Below are positions 1 to 4,550 of a stretch of 5,239 nt of DNA, piece by piece. Position 1 is the first letter of the stretch. Each line of letters begins with the position of its first letter. Under the pieces are notes generated by a model. It ran no database searches, had not been told where the DNA came from, and was given only the letters and a program-made list of their open reading frames with translations. The position numbers were made by a program, and so were the translations under genes. The DNA is from Deltaproteobacteria bacterium (GTDB lineage: Bacteria; Desulfobacterota; Desulfobacteria; Desulfobacterales; Desulfosalsimonadaceae). The DNA lies in contig JAJRPH010000376.1 of assembly GCA_024280875.1 (NCBI GenBank), positions 1 to 5,239 of the forward strand, read 5' to 3'.

Positions 1-28
1 CAAGGGCATCAGTGTCCATACGGCTTTT

Positions 29-50
29 ATTGCCTGATGCATCAGGCAAT
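29..50. promoter_or_regulatory. Perfect 22-bp palindrome, candidate operator (TTGCC-N10-GGCAA)
   Basis: The 22 bases read identically on both strands, with arms ATTGCCTGATG and its reverse complement. This gives half-sites TTGCC and GGCAA separated by ten bases. As single-stranded RNA it could form a 9-bp stem with a TGCA loop, but no good T-tract follows on either strand, so a terminator is less likely than a binding site for a dimeric regulator. A second site with the same half-sites and spacing lies at 1521-1540. The palindrome itself is certain; its role is inferred. Confidence 0.5.
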
Positions 51-230
51 TGTTTATAAATATACATGGTTGATCGCAAGTTATTTGTTGATATAGTGAC
101 GCGAAGCGCCATCCAAAAGCTTTTTACGAAGCCATCAATCTTGACCCCATAATTCACAGTAATTTCAGGGAAGGGTTTTTAAAATCGCAATGATAAATCA
201 GGACGCGCTTTCAGCGCATAAGCATAATAA

Positions 231-428
231 TCAGATGACACATCGTTTTGTCACGCTTTTTAATATTTGCATGACAGCAGGTGCATTATCCGCAATATAA
301 ATGGACAATACTTCAAGATCGGTTTCGTCAAGGTCGATTCCGCTTTTTTCTAATAACTCAAAAATACAATTGGCGGCATCCATCATACGATCGTAAGCAT
401 CGGCTTCTTTTTTAGTAACATGAGACAT
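231..428 (-). CDS. Short YebG-family paralogue (65 aa)
   Basis: This small soluble protein is clearly related to its upstream neighbour and to YebG. The segment KKEADAYDRMMDAA (residues 6-19) matches the KKxAxxYDKMLDAA block of the neighbour and the KKEADAYDKMLD block I recall from E. coli YebG. Further on, LEVLSIYIADNAPAVMQILKSV lines up with NALSVFLAKNGPEVTKILKTV next door. It lacks the roughly 20-residue N-terminal segment (MAVxxxFxVVRDGxE...) and the charged C-terminal tail, so it is a trimmed copy of the helical core. The ATG at 428 lies 9 nt after the neighbour's stop codon with no strong Shine-Dalgarno, which suggests translational coupling within one operon. A 5-bp GCGCT/AGCGC hairpin (205-217) lies just beyond the stop but lacks a T-tract. 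It probably arose by tandem duplication. Function is unknown, and it may be decaying or may modulate the full-length protein. Confidence 0.75.
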   Translation of the reverse strand: MSHVTKKEADAYDRMMDAANCIFELLEKSGIDLDETDLEVLSIYIADNAPAVMQILKSVTKRCVI

Positions 429-437
429 AGATCGCTA

Positions 438-785
438 CTATTTATCTTTCTTCCCGCGCTGTTTTGGGGTTGCCTTTTTACTCCCGATCTCTTCTGATGT
501 TTCTTTAGGTTTTGTAATTTCTTCATTCGAGGCAGGTCGGGACAATGGCCTTACCGTTTTTAAAATCTTAGTGACTTCAGGTCCGTTTTTAGCGAGAAAT
601 ACAGAGAGTGCATTTATGGATTCAGCATCCAGTTTGCATTCGAGTTCACCCTTTTTAATAAATTCCGCAAGCTGCTCAGCAGCATCCAGCATTTTATCGT
701 AGGTTTCAGCATCCTTTTTTACAGAAAAAACCTTGTCAAGTTCTACACCATCCCTAACGACAAAAAATTTAGTAATAACAGCCAT
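438..785 (-). CDS. yebG: YebG family protein (SOS/DNA damage-inducible type), 115 aa
   Basis: YebG is a small cytoplasmic protein, LexA-controlled in E. coli, with no established biochemical function. The architecture matches the family. An N-terminal strand segment MAVITKFFVVRDGVELDKVFS (residues 1-21) is followed by the signature KKDAETYDKMLDAAEQL (about 24-40). A helical core follows, ending in ALSVFLAKNGPEVTKILKTV (about 59-78). The tail, roughly residues 82-115, is charged, lysine-rich and probably disordered (SNEEITKPKETSEEIG... GKKDK); E. coli YebG also carries a charged tail. The start is secure: GGAGG at 800-796 lies 10 nt ahead of the ATG at 785. A possible -10 element (TAATAT, 864-859) has no convincing -35, and I see no CTGT-N8-ACAG LexA box upstream. 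The gene leads a two-gene operon with a shortened paralogue. Family assignment is confident from recalled sequence; SOS control in this organism is unproven. Confidence 0.88.
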   Translation of the reverse strand: MAVITKFFVVRDGVELDKVFSVKKDAETYDKMLDAAEQLAEFIKKGELECKLDAESINALSVFLAKNGPEVTKILKTVRPLSRPASNEEITKPKETSEEIGSKKATPKQRGKKDK

Positions 786-838
786 AATTGAAATTCCTCC
801 TTTTCGACCCTTACAGTTGAATCTTTTCCAACATCCTG

Positions 839-1099
839 CTAAGCGAAGTGCAATAAAAATATTATGCTTTCAGATAACTCGTTTATAACCGTTTGATAAG
901 TCAGGCAAGTTATTTTTTGGTAAAAAGGTGATTCATCACCTTGAAAAGCTTTTTTTTCCGTCAACTGGTCGCCGTTGAGGCGGATTTGGCATGTGCCGCC
1001 AAATTCATGGCCCACGATGGCGGGATTTTTTAGTCCCCAGTGATCCAGGAGATAATCCAGCAACTGGTTCTGAATGCCCAGACCTAAGTTATCAGAAGT
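839..1099 (-). pseudogene. Alpha/beta hydrolase remnant (nucleophile-elbow fragment)
   Basis: On the minus strand, an open frame begins after a stop at 1102-1100 and reads TSDNLGLGIQNQLLDYLLDHWGLKNPAIVGHEFGG. This resembles the region before and including the GHDxGG nucleophile elbow of haloalkane dehalogenase/epoxide hydrolase-like alpha/beta hydrolases (typically '...Q...LLxHWGLxxPxVVGHDFGG'). The usual nucleophile Asp is replaced by Glu (GHEFGG), similarity stops right after it, and only about 45 codons remain. The later stretch ESPFYQKI may correspond to the AFYRQI segment well downstream in such enzymes, which would imply a large internal deletion. There is no ATG, ribosome binding site, N-terminal half or His-containing C-terminal part; complete relatives are about 260-300 residues. 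The fragment lies between the yebG operon and a broken DUF3786 gene and is best read as a decayed gene. Family recognition is from memory. Confidence 0.55.
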
Positions 1100-1142
1100 C
1101 TAACCATAAGACTGAAAACAGGCGTAAATAGTTACAAGGTCT

Positions 1143-1455
1143 TTAATTTTTTTTAAGCCCCTTCGCCAACACCGCCCCGACCATTGCGATCGATTCCGGA
1201 TCCAGGTAAAACTCTGCATGTTTTTTAAAAAACACATTGCATTTAGCCGGAAACTCATCATCGCCGTCATTAAAGAGCAGTAAAATGGAAATACGCGGCA
1301 GCGCATCAAACTGAATCGCTAAATCATATGCAATATCCATTTTCAGTTGAAACCCGCCAAATGATTTACATGCTTTTTTAAGCATCCAGCCGGCCTGCAA
1401 AATGTTTCTCAATTGTTTTTTCTGTATCATTTGAAAAAATATTTGAAGATTCCAT
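1143..1455 (-). pseudogene. DUF3786 family protein, internally deleted and frameshifted
   Basis: GGAGG followed by 6 nt leads to an ATG at 1455, a good initiation site. That frame gives MESSNIFSNDTEKTIEKHFAGRLDA and stops at TAA (1380-1378). The reading continues in another frame as LKKACKSFGGFQLKMDIAYDLAIQFDALPRISILLLFNDGDDEFPAKCNVFF... to a stop at 1143. This second part is the conserved C-terminal half of DUF3786 proteins (about 200 aa), including the FNDGDDEFPA and FYLDPESIAMVG blocks. NDTEKTIEKHFAGRLDALKKAC is the contiguous family segment, so one base has been lost next to the run of six A residues. In addition, about 100 codons between the first residues (MESSNIF) and NDTEK are missing. 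A start at ATG 1430 would give 95 aa with an out-of-frame, meaningless N-terminus. The family is found in anaerobes, notably Desulfobacterota and Firmicutes, and its function is unknown. The frameshift alone could be a homopolymer sequencing error; the deletion could not. Confidence 0.72.
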
Positions 1456-1494
1456 CACTACCCTCCTTTATGTGTTTAATAGAACTCTGATCAT

Positions 1495-1523
1495 CAATGC
1501 CAGGTTAGAGACCTGATGCATTG
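1495..1523. repeat. Imperfect hairpin in the divergent spacer
   Basis: CAATGC-CAGGT (1495-1505) pairs with ACCTG-AT-GCATTG (1511-1523), giving an 11-bp stem with a two-base bulge and a TAGAG loop. It lies between the divergent starts at 1455 (minus) and 1626 (plus), directly abutting the palindrome at 1521-1540. No T-tract follows, so it is unlikely to be an intrinsic terminator. It could be part of a compound operator or a leftover of rearrangement. Confidence 0.45.
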
Positions 1524-1540
1524 CCGGAATATACTGGCAA
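1521..1540. promoter_or_regulatory. Imperfect palindrome, second TTGCC-N10-GGCAA site
   Basis: Eight of ten base pairs are symmetric across this 20-bp site, which starts TTGCCGG and ends CTGGCAA. Half-sites and spacing are the same as in the perfect palindrome at 29-50, consistent with one dimeric DNA-binding protein recognising both. Its place in the spacer between two divergent reading frames suits an operator. The role is inferred; both flanking frames look decayed. Confidence 0.35.
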
Positions 1541-1625
1541 ATAATCCAGGAGTCAGAATACAGAAATCAGAAGAATACGATGAATTAATGAAATCACTTA
1601 TTACTTGAAGAAAAAGTAACCTCAT

Positions 1626-1841
1626 ATGAAAGATTCAAAAATATTCCGTAAAAAATACAGGGACTGCCTGCCTCACATCAAAGCGATTGATTTGTCAAAG
1701 AAAGTTGAAATCCTTTGCATTCAAAAACAGGATCAGTTATTTATTCTTGATTTTTTCAATCGGCAGATTTCATTTGATGGTCATGATTTTATAGACATTC
1801 AGGGATATGAGGTGACAGATGCTGTTAAGATCGTGCTCTGA
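1626..1841 (+). pseudogene. Truncated DUF3786-like N-terminal fragment (71 aa)
   Basis: The product MKDSKIFRKKYRDCLPHIKAIDLSKKVEIL... resembles the N-terminal third of DUF3786 proteins: a start of the type MxxxxIFxxxYxxxLxxLxxID, then a small beta region, then xVxDAVKIVL, where the family normally continues into a 'LLCYLL'-like helix. Here a TGA stop comes at that point, and no downstream frame restores the rest of the family. The start also resembles MESSNIF of the minus-strand pseudogene 170 bp away, so both may come from one duplicated and inverted ancestral gene. The ATG at 1626 has only a poor ribosome binding site (purine-rich GAAGAAAAAG, too far upstream). It could instead be an unrelated small hypothetical protein; the similarity is distant and judged by eye. 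Confidence 0.45.
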
Positions 1842-1994
1842 ACCCAACGGTGCCGGGCCGACAGAAAGATTCGCGGAATAGCATAGAAATTCATTCGATT
1901 TTATACTTTATTGAATTTCATCAACAATTCCCTTTAACAGGTTGGTAAAATTTGCTGAACTGCTTGAGAATATATAATTTATATCAACCCTGTG

Positions 1995-2023
1995 TTGACT
2001 GTTCAAAAACAATAAGTTATTAT
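1995..2023 (+). promoter_or_regulatory. Sigma-70-type promoter
   Basis: TTGACT (1995-2000) and TATTAT (2018-2023) are separated by exactly 17 bases, each matching the consensus at five of six positions. Transcription would start near 2030 and run toward the activator gene, leaving a leader of about 185 nt that contains the hairpin at 2127-2145. Confidence 0.6.
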
Positions 2024-2126
2024 TAATTTAAATCAATTGTCTGAATTTTCGATTTCCTCATACTTTGCCAAGCCCGGGTTCTACTTTTCATTGTTTTTTA
2101 AACAAACTTCATTTAAAATATAAAAC

Positions 2127-2160
2127 TACACCTTATGAAGGTGTAAGTTGTCTCTTTTTT
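2127..2160 (+). terminator. Terminator-like hairpin with T-tract
   Basis: TACACCTT (2127-2134) and AAGGTGTA (2138-2145) form a perfect 8-bp stem around an ATG loop; AAC/GTT can extend it past one bulged base. A run of six T residues (2155-2160) follows about nine bases later, somewhat further than usual. It may terminate transcripts from the promoter at 1995-2023, act as an attenuator for the activator gene 55 nt further on, or end readthrough from upstream. On the minus strand a T-rich stretch also follows, so it may work both ways. Confidence 0.5.
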
Positions 2161-2214
2161 AAATAAAATGCATTTATAAACAACATTTTTGAAAAACTGT
2201 TTCGGACATATTGT

Positions 2215-3714
2215 ATGGGATCACATCAAGAAAATAAAGACATTGCAATTGGGCAGTTAAAAAATATTTCCACCTGGGTATCTTCTGTCAATGACCTCAA
2301 TCAACTGCTTGAACTCATACTACACACCGGGAGCCGCATCATGCGGGCCAAAGCCAGCTCACTGCTTCTTCTGGATCAAAAAACCCAAAAGCTCTATTTC
2401 AAGGTTACCACCGGCACCCAGAAAGACAAAATGAAAAATTTTGAAATCAATCTCGGGCAGGGAATTGTCGGGCATGTGGCCGAAACCGGTGAACCGCTTT
2501 TAATTGAAGACGTTTCCCAGGATAAACGATGGTACCGAAATATCAGCGATGAAATTGGCTTTAAAACGCGATCAATCCTGTGCGTCCCCATGAAAGTTAA
2601 AGACAAGGTCATCGGCGCAATCGAATTTATAAATAAGGCGGAAGGTGATGCTTTTCATAAAAGCGACCTGGAACTGCTCAATGTTTTTGCCGACGTTGCG
2701 GCACTGGCCATTGTCAATGCAAAAAAATTCCAAACCGCAGAACGTGAAAACAAAGGGCTGAAACAGGCCCTTGGCATCACCGGCCAGATCATAGGCCAAA
2801 GCAAAGACATCAAAGAAGTAGTGGCTGACGCGCTCAAAGTAGCGGACTCCAAAGCCAGCACGCTCATCTTAGGGGAAAGCGGAACCGGCAAGGAACTTTT
2901 GGCCCGCCTGATTCACCATGCCAGTTCCCGGGAAGGCCGCTACATGGTCACGCTAAATTGTGCGGCTGTGCCTGAAACTCTGCTGGAAGATGAGCTGTTC
3001 GGTCATGAAAAAGGATCGTTTACCGGTGCCAGTGAGAAAAAAATCGGGAAACTGGAACTGGCCGACGGCAGCACCTTATTCCTTGATGAAATCGGCGAAA
3101 TGAGTCCCGCTATGCAGGCAAAAGTGCTCCGTGTCTTGCAGGACGGCATTTTTTACAGGGTCGGCGGAAACACCCCGATCTCTGTTGACATTCGAATCAT
3201 TGCCGCGACCAACCAGAACCTTACCGAAAGGATTGCAAAAGGGGAGTTCAGGGAAGACCTTTACTATCGTTTGAATGTTGTTGAGCTTCTCATGCCTGCG
3301 CTTCGTGAACGCAAAAAAGATATCCCTTTAATCGCGCGGCATTTTGTGGATATATTTCAAAAAGAAAAAGGACATTTTCAAATAGAGATTTCCCAGGCAG
3401 CCATGGATATCATGACTAAATATGACTGGCCGGGAAATGTCAGAGAACTTCGCAATGCCATCGAACGGGCAGTTGTCATGGGCAACGCCAGGGAGATCCT
3501 TCCCGAAGATCTGCCGATGCTGAATACAGAGTCAAATATTGAAAGCGTTGAATTTGGCCATACGCTTCAGGAAGCGGTTAATGATTTTAAAAAGAAATTC
3601 ATCGAAGTAAACCTGGCGCATACCAACGGCAATCAGAGCAAAGCCGCTGCAATAATGGGTATCCAACGAACCTACCTTTCCCGCCTGATCTCAAAATACG
3701 GCTTGAAAAAATAA
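2215..3714 (+). CDS. Sigma-54-dependent transcriptional activator, GAF-AAA+-Fis HTH (499 aa)
   Basis: This cytoplasmic enhancer-binding protein uses ATP hydrolysis to remodel RNA polymerase-sigma54 at -24/-12 promoters. An N-terminal GAF sensory domain spans about residues 28-170 and is followed by a short helical linker. The AAA+ domain (about 192-420) has Walker A GESGTGKE (220-227), the sigma-54-contacting loop GSFTGA (267-272), Walker B TLFLDEIG (287-294, D291/E292), sensor I ATNQ (331-334), arginine-finger segment REDLYYRLN (346-354) and sensor II WPGNVREL (405-412). A Fis-type helix-turn-helix (about 452-497) includes NGNQSKAAAIMGIQRTYLSRLI. There is no receiver domain, so the signal is probably a ligand or redox cue sensed by GAF, as in NifA/FhlA-like proteins, not phosphorylation. 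ATG 2215 is the first in frame after a stop, with only a weak GGA. All motifs are intact. The adjacent sigma-54 promoter at 4054 is a likely target. The inducer cannot be read from sequence. Confidence 0.95.
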   Translation: MGSHQENKDIAIGQLKNISTWVSSVNDLNQLLELILHTGSRIMRAKASSLLLLDQKTQKLYFKVTTGTQKDKMKNFEINLGQGIVGHVAETGEPLLIEDVSQDKRWYRNISDEIGFKTRSILCVPMKVKDKVIGAIEFINKAEGDAFHKSDLELLNVFADVAALAIVNAKKFQTAERENKGLKQALGITGQIIGQSKDIKEVVADALKVADSKASTLILGESGTGKELLARLIHHASSREGRYMVTLNCAAVPETLLEDELFGHEKGSFTGASEKKIGKLELADGSTLFLDEIGEMSPAMQAKVLRVLQDGIFYRVGGNTPISVDIRIIAATNQNLTERIAKGEFREDLYYRLNVVELLMPALRERKKDIPLIARHFVDIFQKEKGHFQIEISQAAMDIMTKYDWPGNVRELRNAIERAVVMGNAREILPEDLPMLNTESNIESVEFGHTLQEAVNDFKKKFIEVNLAHTNGNQSKAAAIMGIQRTYLSRLISKYGLKK

Positions 3715-4053
3715 TACTTCAAAAAATATCCCATCCGGCACAATTTATTTTTCCTTTGTCTCGGTTATACTTTTCCATATCAATGTGCACAAAAGAATAC
3801 AGTGCCCCTGGCTTTTAAAGTTATTATTTTCTACACAATTCCCTTAAGAACATTTTTTTATTTTTATTTAAAGGCCATAACCATACGCTTTTTACCAGCC
3901 TGATATTATCCAAATCCAAATATAACAGTCTAATTTTAAAATAAATTATTTATATTAAAAAGCGATATCGTTTCAAAACCTTCTACCCGCTTCCGGTACC
4001 AAAGCTGATCTTTTTCTAAAAAAATCTTATCAACAAATGAAAAGACACATTAT
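3715..4053. other. AT-rich spacer between activator gene and sigma-54 promoter
   Basis: No gene and no clear terminator are seen after the activator gene. The stretch contains several runs of A and T, an 8-bp palindrome TGTGCACA near 3784, another (CGATATCG) at 3963-3970, and an A/T hairpin (GATC-TTTTT paired with AAAAA-ATC) at 4007-4026. Its length and AT-richness fit an upstream region where an enhancer-binding protein binds and DNA loops back to the promoter. Confidence 0.5.
3963..3970. promoter_or_regulatory. Candidate upstream activator site (CGATATCG)
   Basis: This 8-bp palindrome, extended by AAA...TTT flanks across one mismatch on each side, is centred about 113 bp upstream of the predicted start of the sigma-54 transcript. 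Enhancer sites usually lie 80-200 bp upstream. It is short and single, so the assignment is tentative. Confidence 0.25.
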
Positions 4054-4070
4054 TGGCATTTCTCTTGCTT
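4054..4070 (+). promoter_or_regulatory. Sigma-54 (-24/-12) promoter
   Basis: TGGCAT-N5-TTGCTT matches the TGGCAC-N5-TTGCA/T consensus closely. The invariant GG (4055-4056) and GC (4067-4068) are separated by exactly ten bases. Transcription would start near 4080, about 50 nt before the ATG at 4131. A gene for a sigma-54 activator lies immediately upstream in the same orientation, which makes a chance match less likely. Confidence 0.8.
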
Positions 4071-4130
4071 TATATATTATCAAGTCGCAAACGCAGTTGG
4101 ATTTAACCTGGGCCGAAAAGGACAAAACAA

Positions 4131-4355
4131 ATGATACTCAATGCCTTTTACTTTAATTTGATAAAATTTTTGACAATGGCATTTGTTTTGGCTTTTACCG
4201 CTTATGTGGCAAATGCCAATGAGTCAATTGTGAACCATGGCCCCCTTGTTGCTTACACCAGCTGTATTGCGGAAAATTCCGACAGCAATATTTCAAATAG
4301 TATTACGGAATCTTTTTTTTCAGTAAAATTAATCGCCCAAAATAAAACGAGTTAA
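4131..4355 (+). CDS. Small exported protein of unknown function (74 aa)
   Basis: I do not recognise a family. The N-terminus is a typical Sec signal peptide. A short region ending in K12 precedes a hydrophobic stretch (FLTMAFVLAFTAYVA, residues 13-27), then an AxA signal peptidase I site (A27-N28-A29) with cleavage predicted before N30. The mature part would be about 45 residues, rich in Ser and Asn, with a single cysteine (C45) and no further membrane segment; there is no lipobox. The start is supported by AAGGA ending 9 nt before the ATG and by a sigma-54 promoter about 50 nt upstream of that. The gene stands alone: the activator gene is upstream, and a structured spacer and a convergent methyltransferase gene are downstream. 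It is probably induced by the neighbouring activator. Possible roles include a periplasmic or secreted peptide or a cell-envelope accessory protein; none can be chosen from sequence. Confidence 0.7.
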   Translation: MILNAFYFNLIKFLTMAFVLAFTAYVANANESIVNHGPLVAYTSCIAENSDSNISNSITESFFSVKLIAQNKTS

Positions 4356-4366
4356 ATAGTTAATTG

Positions 4367-4533
4367 TGCATAAGCCGCCGTCAAAAAGAGCATTCAAGTT
4401 TACCTTATCCCCCCTCCCTGAGGCTGGCCACTCCTCACCGTGGAATGACCATGTCTTAGTCCCTATTAGTTCCAACCCCTTTTCCTGCCTAAATGTTCTT
4501 AAAAAAAGTTGACATGACGGCGGTCTTTATGCA
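4367..4533. repeat. 167-bp segment bounded by an imperfect inverted repeat
   Basis: TGCATAAGCCGCCGTCA (4367-4383) is matched by the reverse complement of 4515-4533, TGCATAA-AG-ACCGCCGTCA. Sixteen of the 17 left-arm bases match, with one 2-base insertion and one mismatch. The interior is GC-richer and more pyrimidine-rich than the AT-rich flanks. It includes small potential stems (TGAGG/CCTCA and CCAC/GTGG, about 4419-4443) and an imperfect tandem decamer (TTAGTCCCTA, TTAGTTCCAA). A run of seven T follows the right arm at 4536-4542, so in RNA it could close a long stem ending the transcript of the small exported protein. Alternatives are a MITE-like element (no target duplication seen) or a non-coding RNA. 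Confidence 0.45.
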
Positions 4534-4550
4534 TATTTTTTTCAAAGTCA

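Larger units (their letters stand above)
1842..2214. other. AT-rich spacer upstream of the sigma-54 activator gene
   Basis: No gene is seen in these 373 bases. They hold an 8-bp inverted repeat (GAAATTCA 1886-1893 with TGAATTTC 1912-1919), a good sigma-70 promoter (1995-2023), a small TTGTTT/AAACAA hairpin (2091-2105) and a terminator-like hairpin (2127-2160). The stretch after the promoter may be a long leader for the activator gene or a separate small RNA. Confidence 0.6.

Noticed and set aside
1..96. Short frames touching the left edge: a minus-strand ATG at 67 (MYIYKQLPDASGNKSRMDTDAL...) and a plus-strand frame ending at TAG 94-96.
   Set aside because: Neither has a ribosome binding site or a recognisable family, and both cover a perfect palindrome. 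The visible parts are too short to call.
786..900. A LexA (SOS) box upstream of yebG.
   Set aside because: No CTGT-N8-ACAG sequence is present. GTTTATAACC near 883-892 is weakly symmetric but matches no LexA motif I can name.
1100..1309. Minus-strand 69-codon frame overlapping the DUF3786 pseudogene.
   Set aside because: It is the out-of-frame shadow of the conserved DUF3786 C-terminal coding sequence, with no family likeness of its own.
1943..1956. A sigma-54-like TTGGTAAAATTTGCT upstream of the activator gene.
   Set aside because: GG and GC are separated by eight bases where ten are required, so it is not a functional -24/-12 spacing.
2394..2891. Three minus-strand frames opposite the sigma-54 activator gene.
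   Set aside because: They are antisense shadows of a clearly coding region with intact AAA+ and GAF domains.
4037..4156. A 39-codon plus-strand frame starting ATG AAA AGA CAC that overlaps the sigma-54 promoter and the start of the small exported-protein gene.
   Set aside because: There is no ribosome binding site, the frame is very short, and it covers a near-consensus -24/-12 element. The gene at 4131 has a proper ribosome binding site and a complete signal peptide.
4509..4537. Plus-strand TTGACA-N17-CATATT promoter-like sequence.
   Set aside because: The -10 is poor, it lies inside the right arm of the inverted repeat, and it would only transcribe antisense to the methyltransferase gene.
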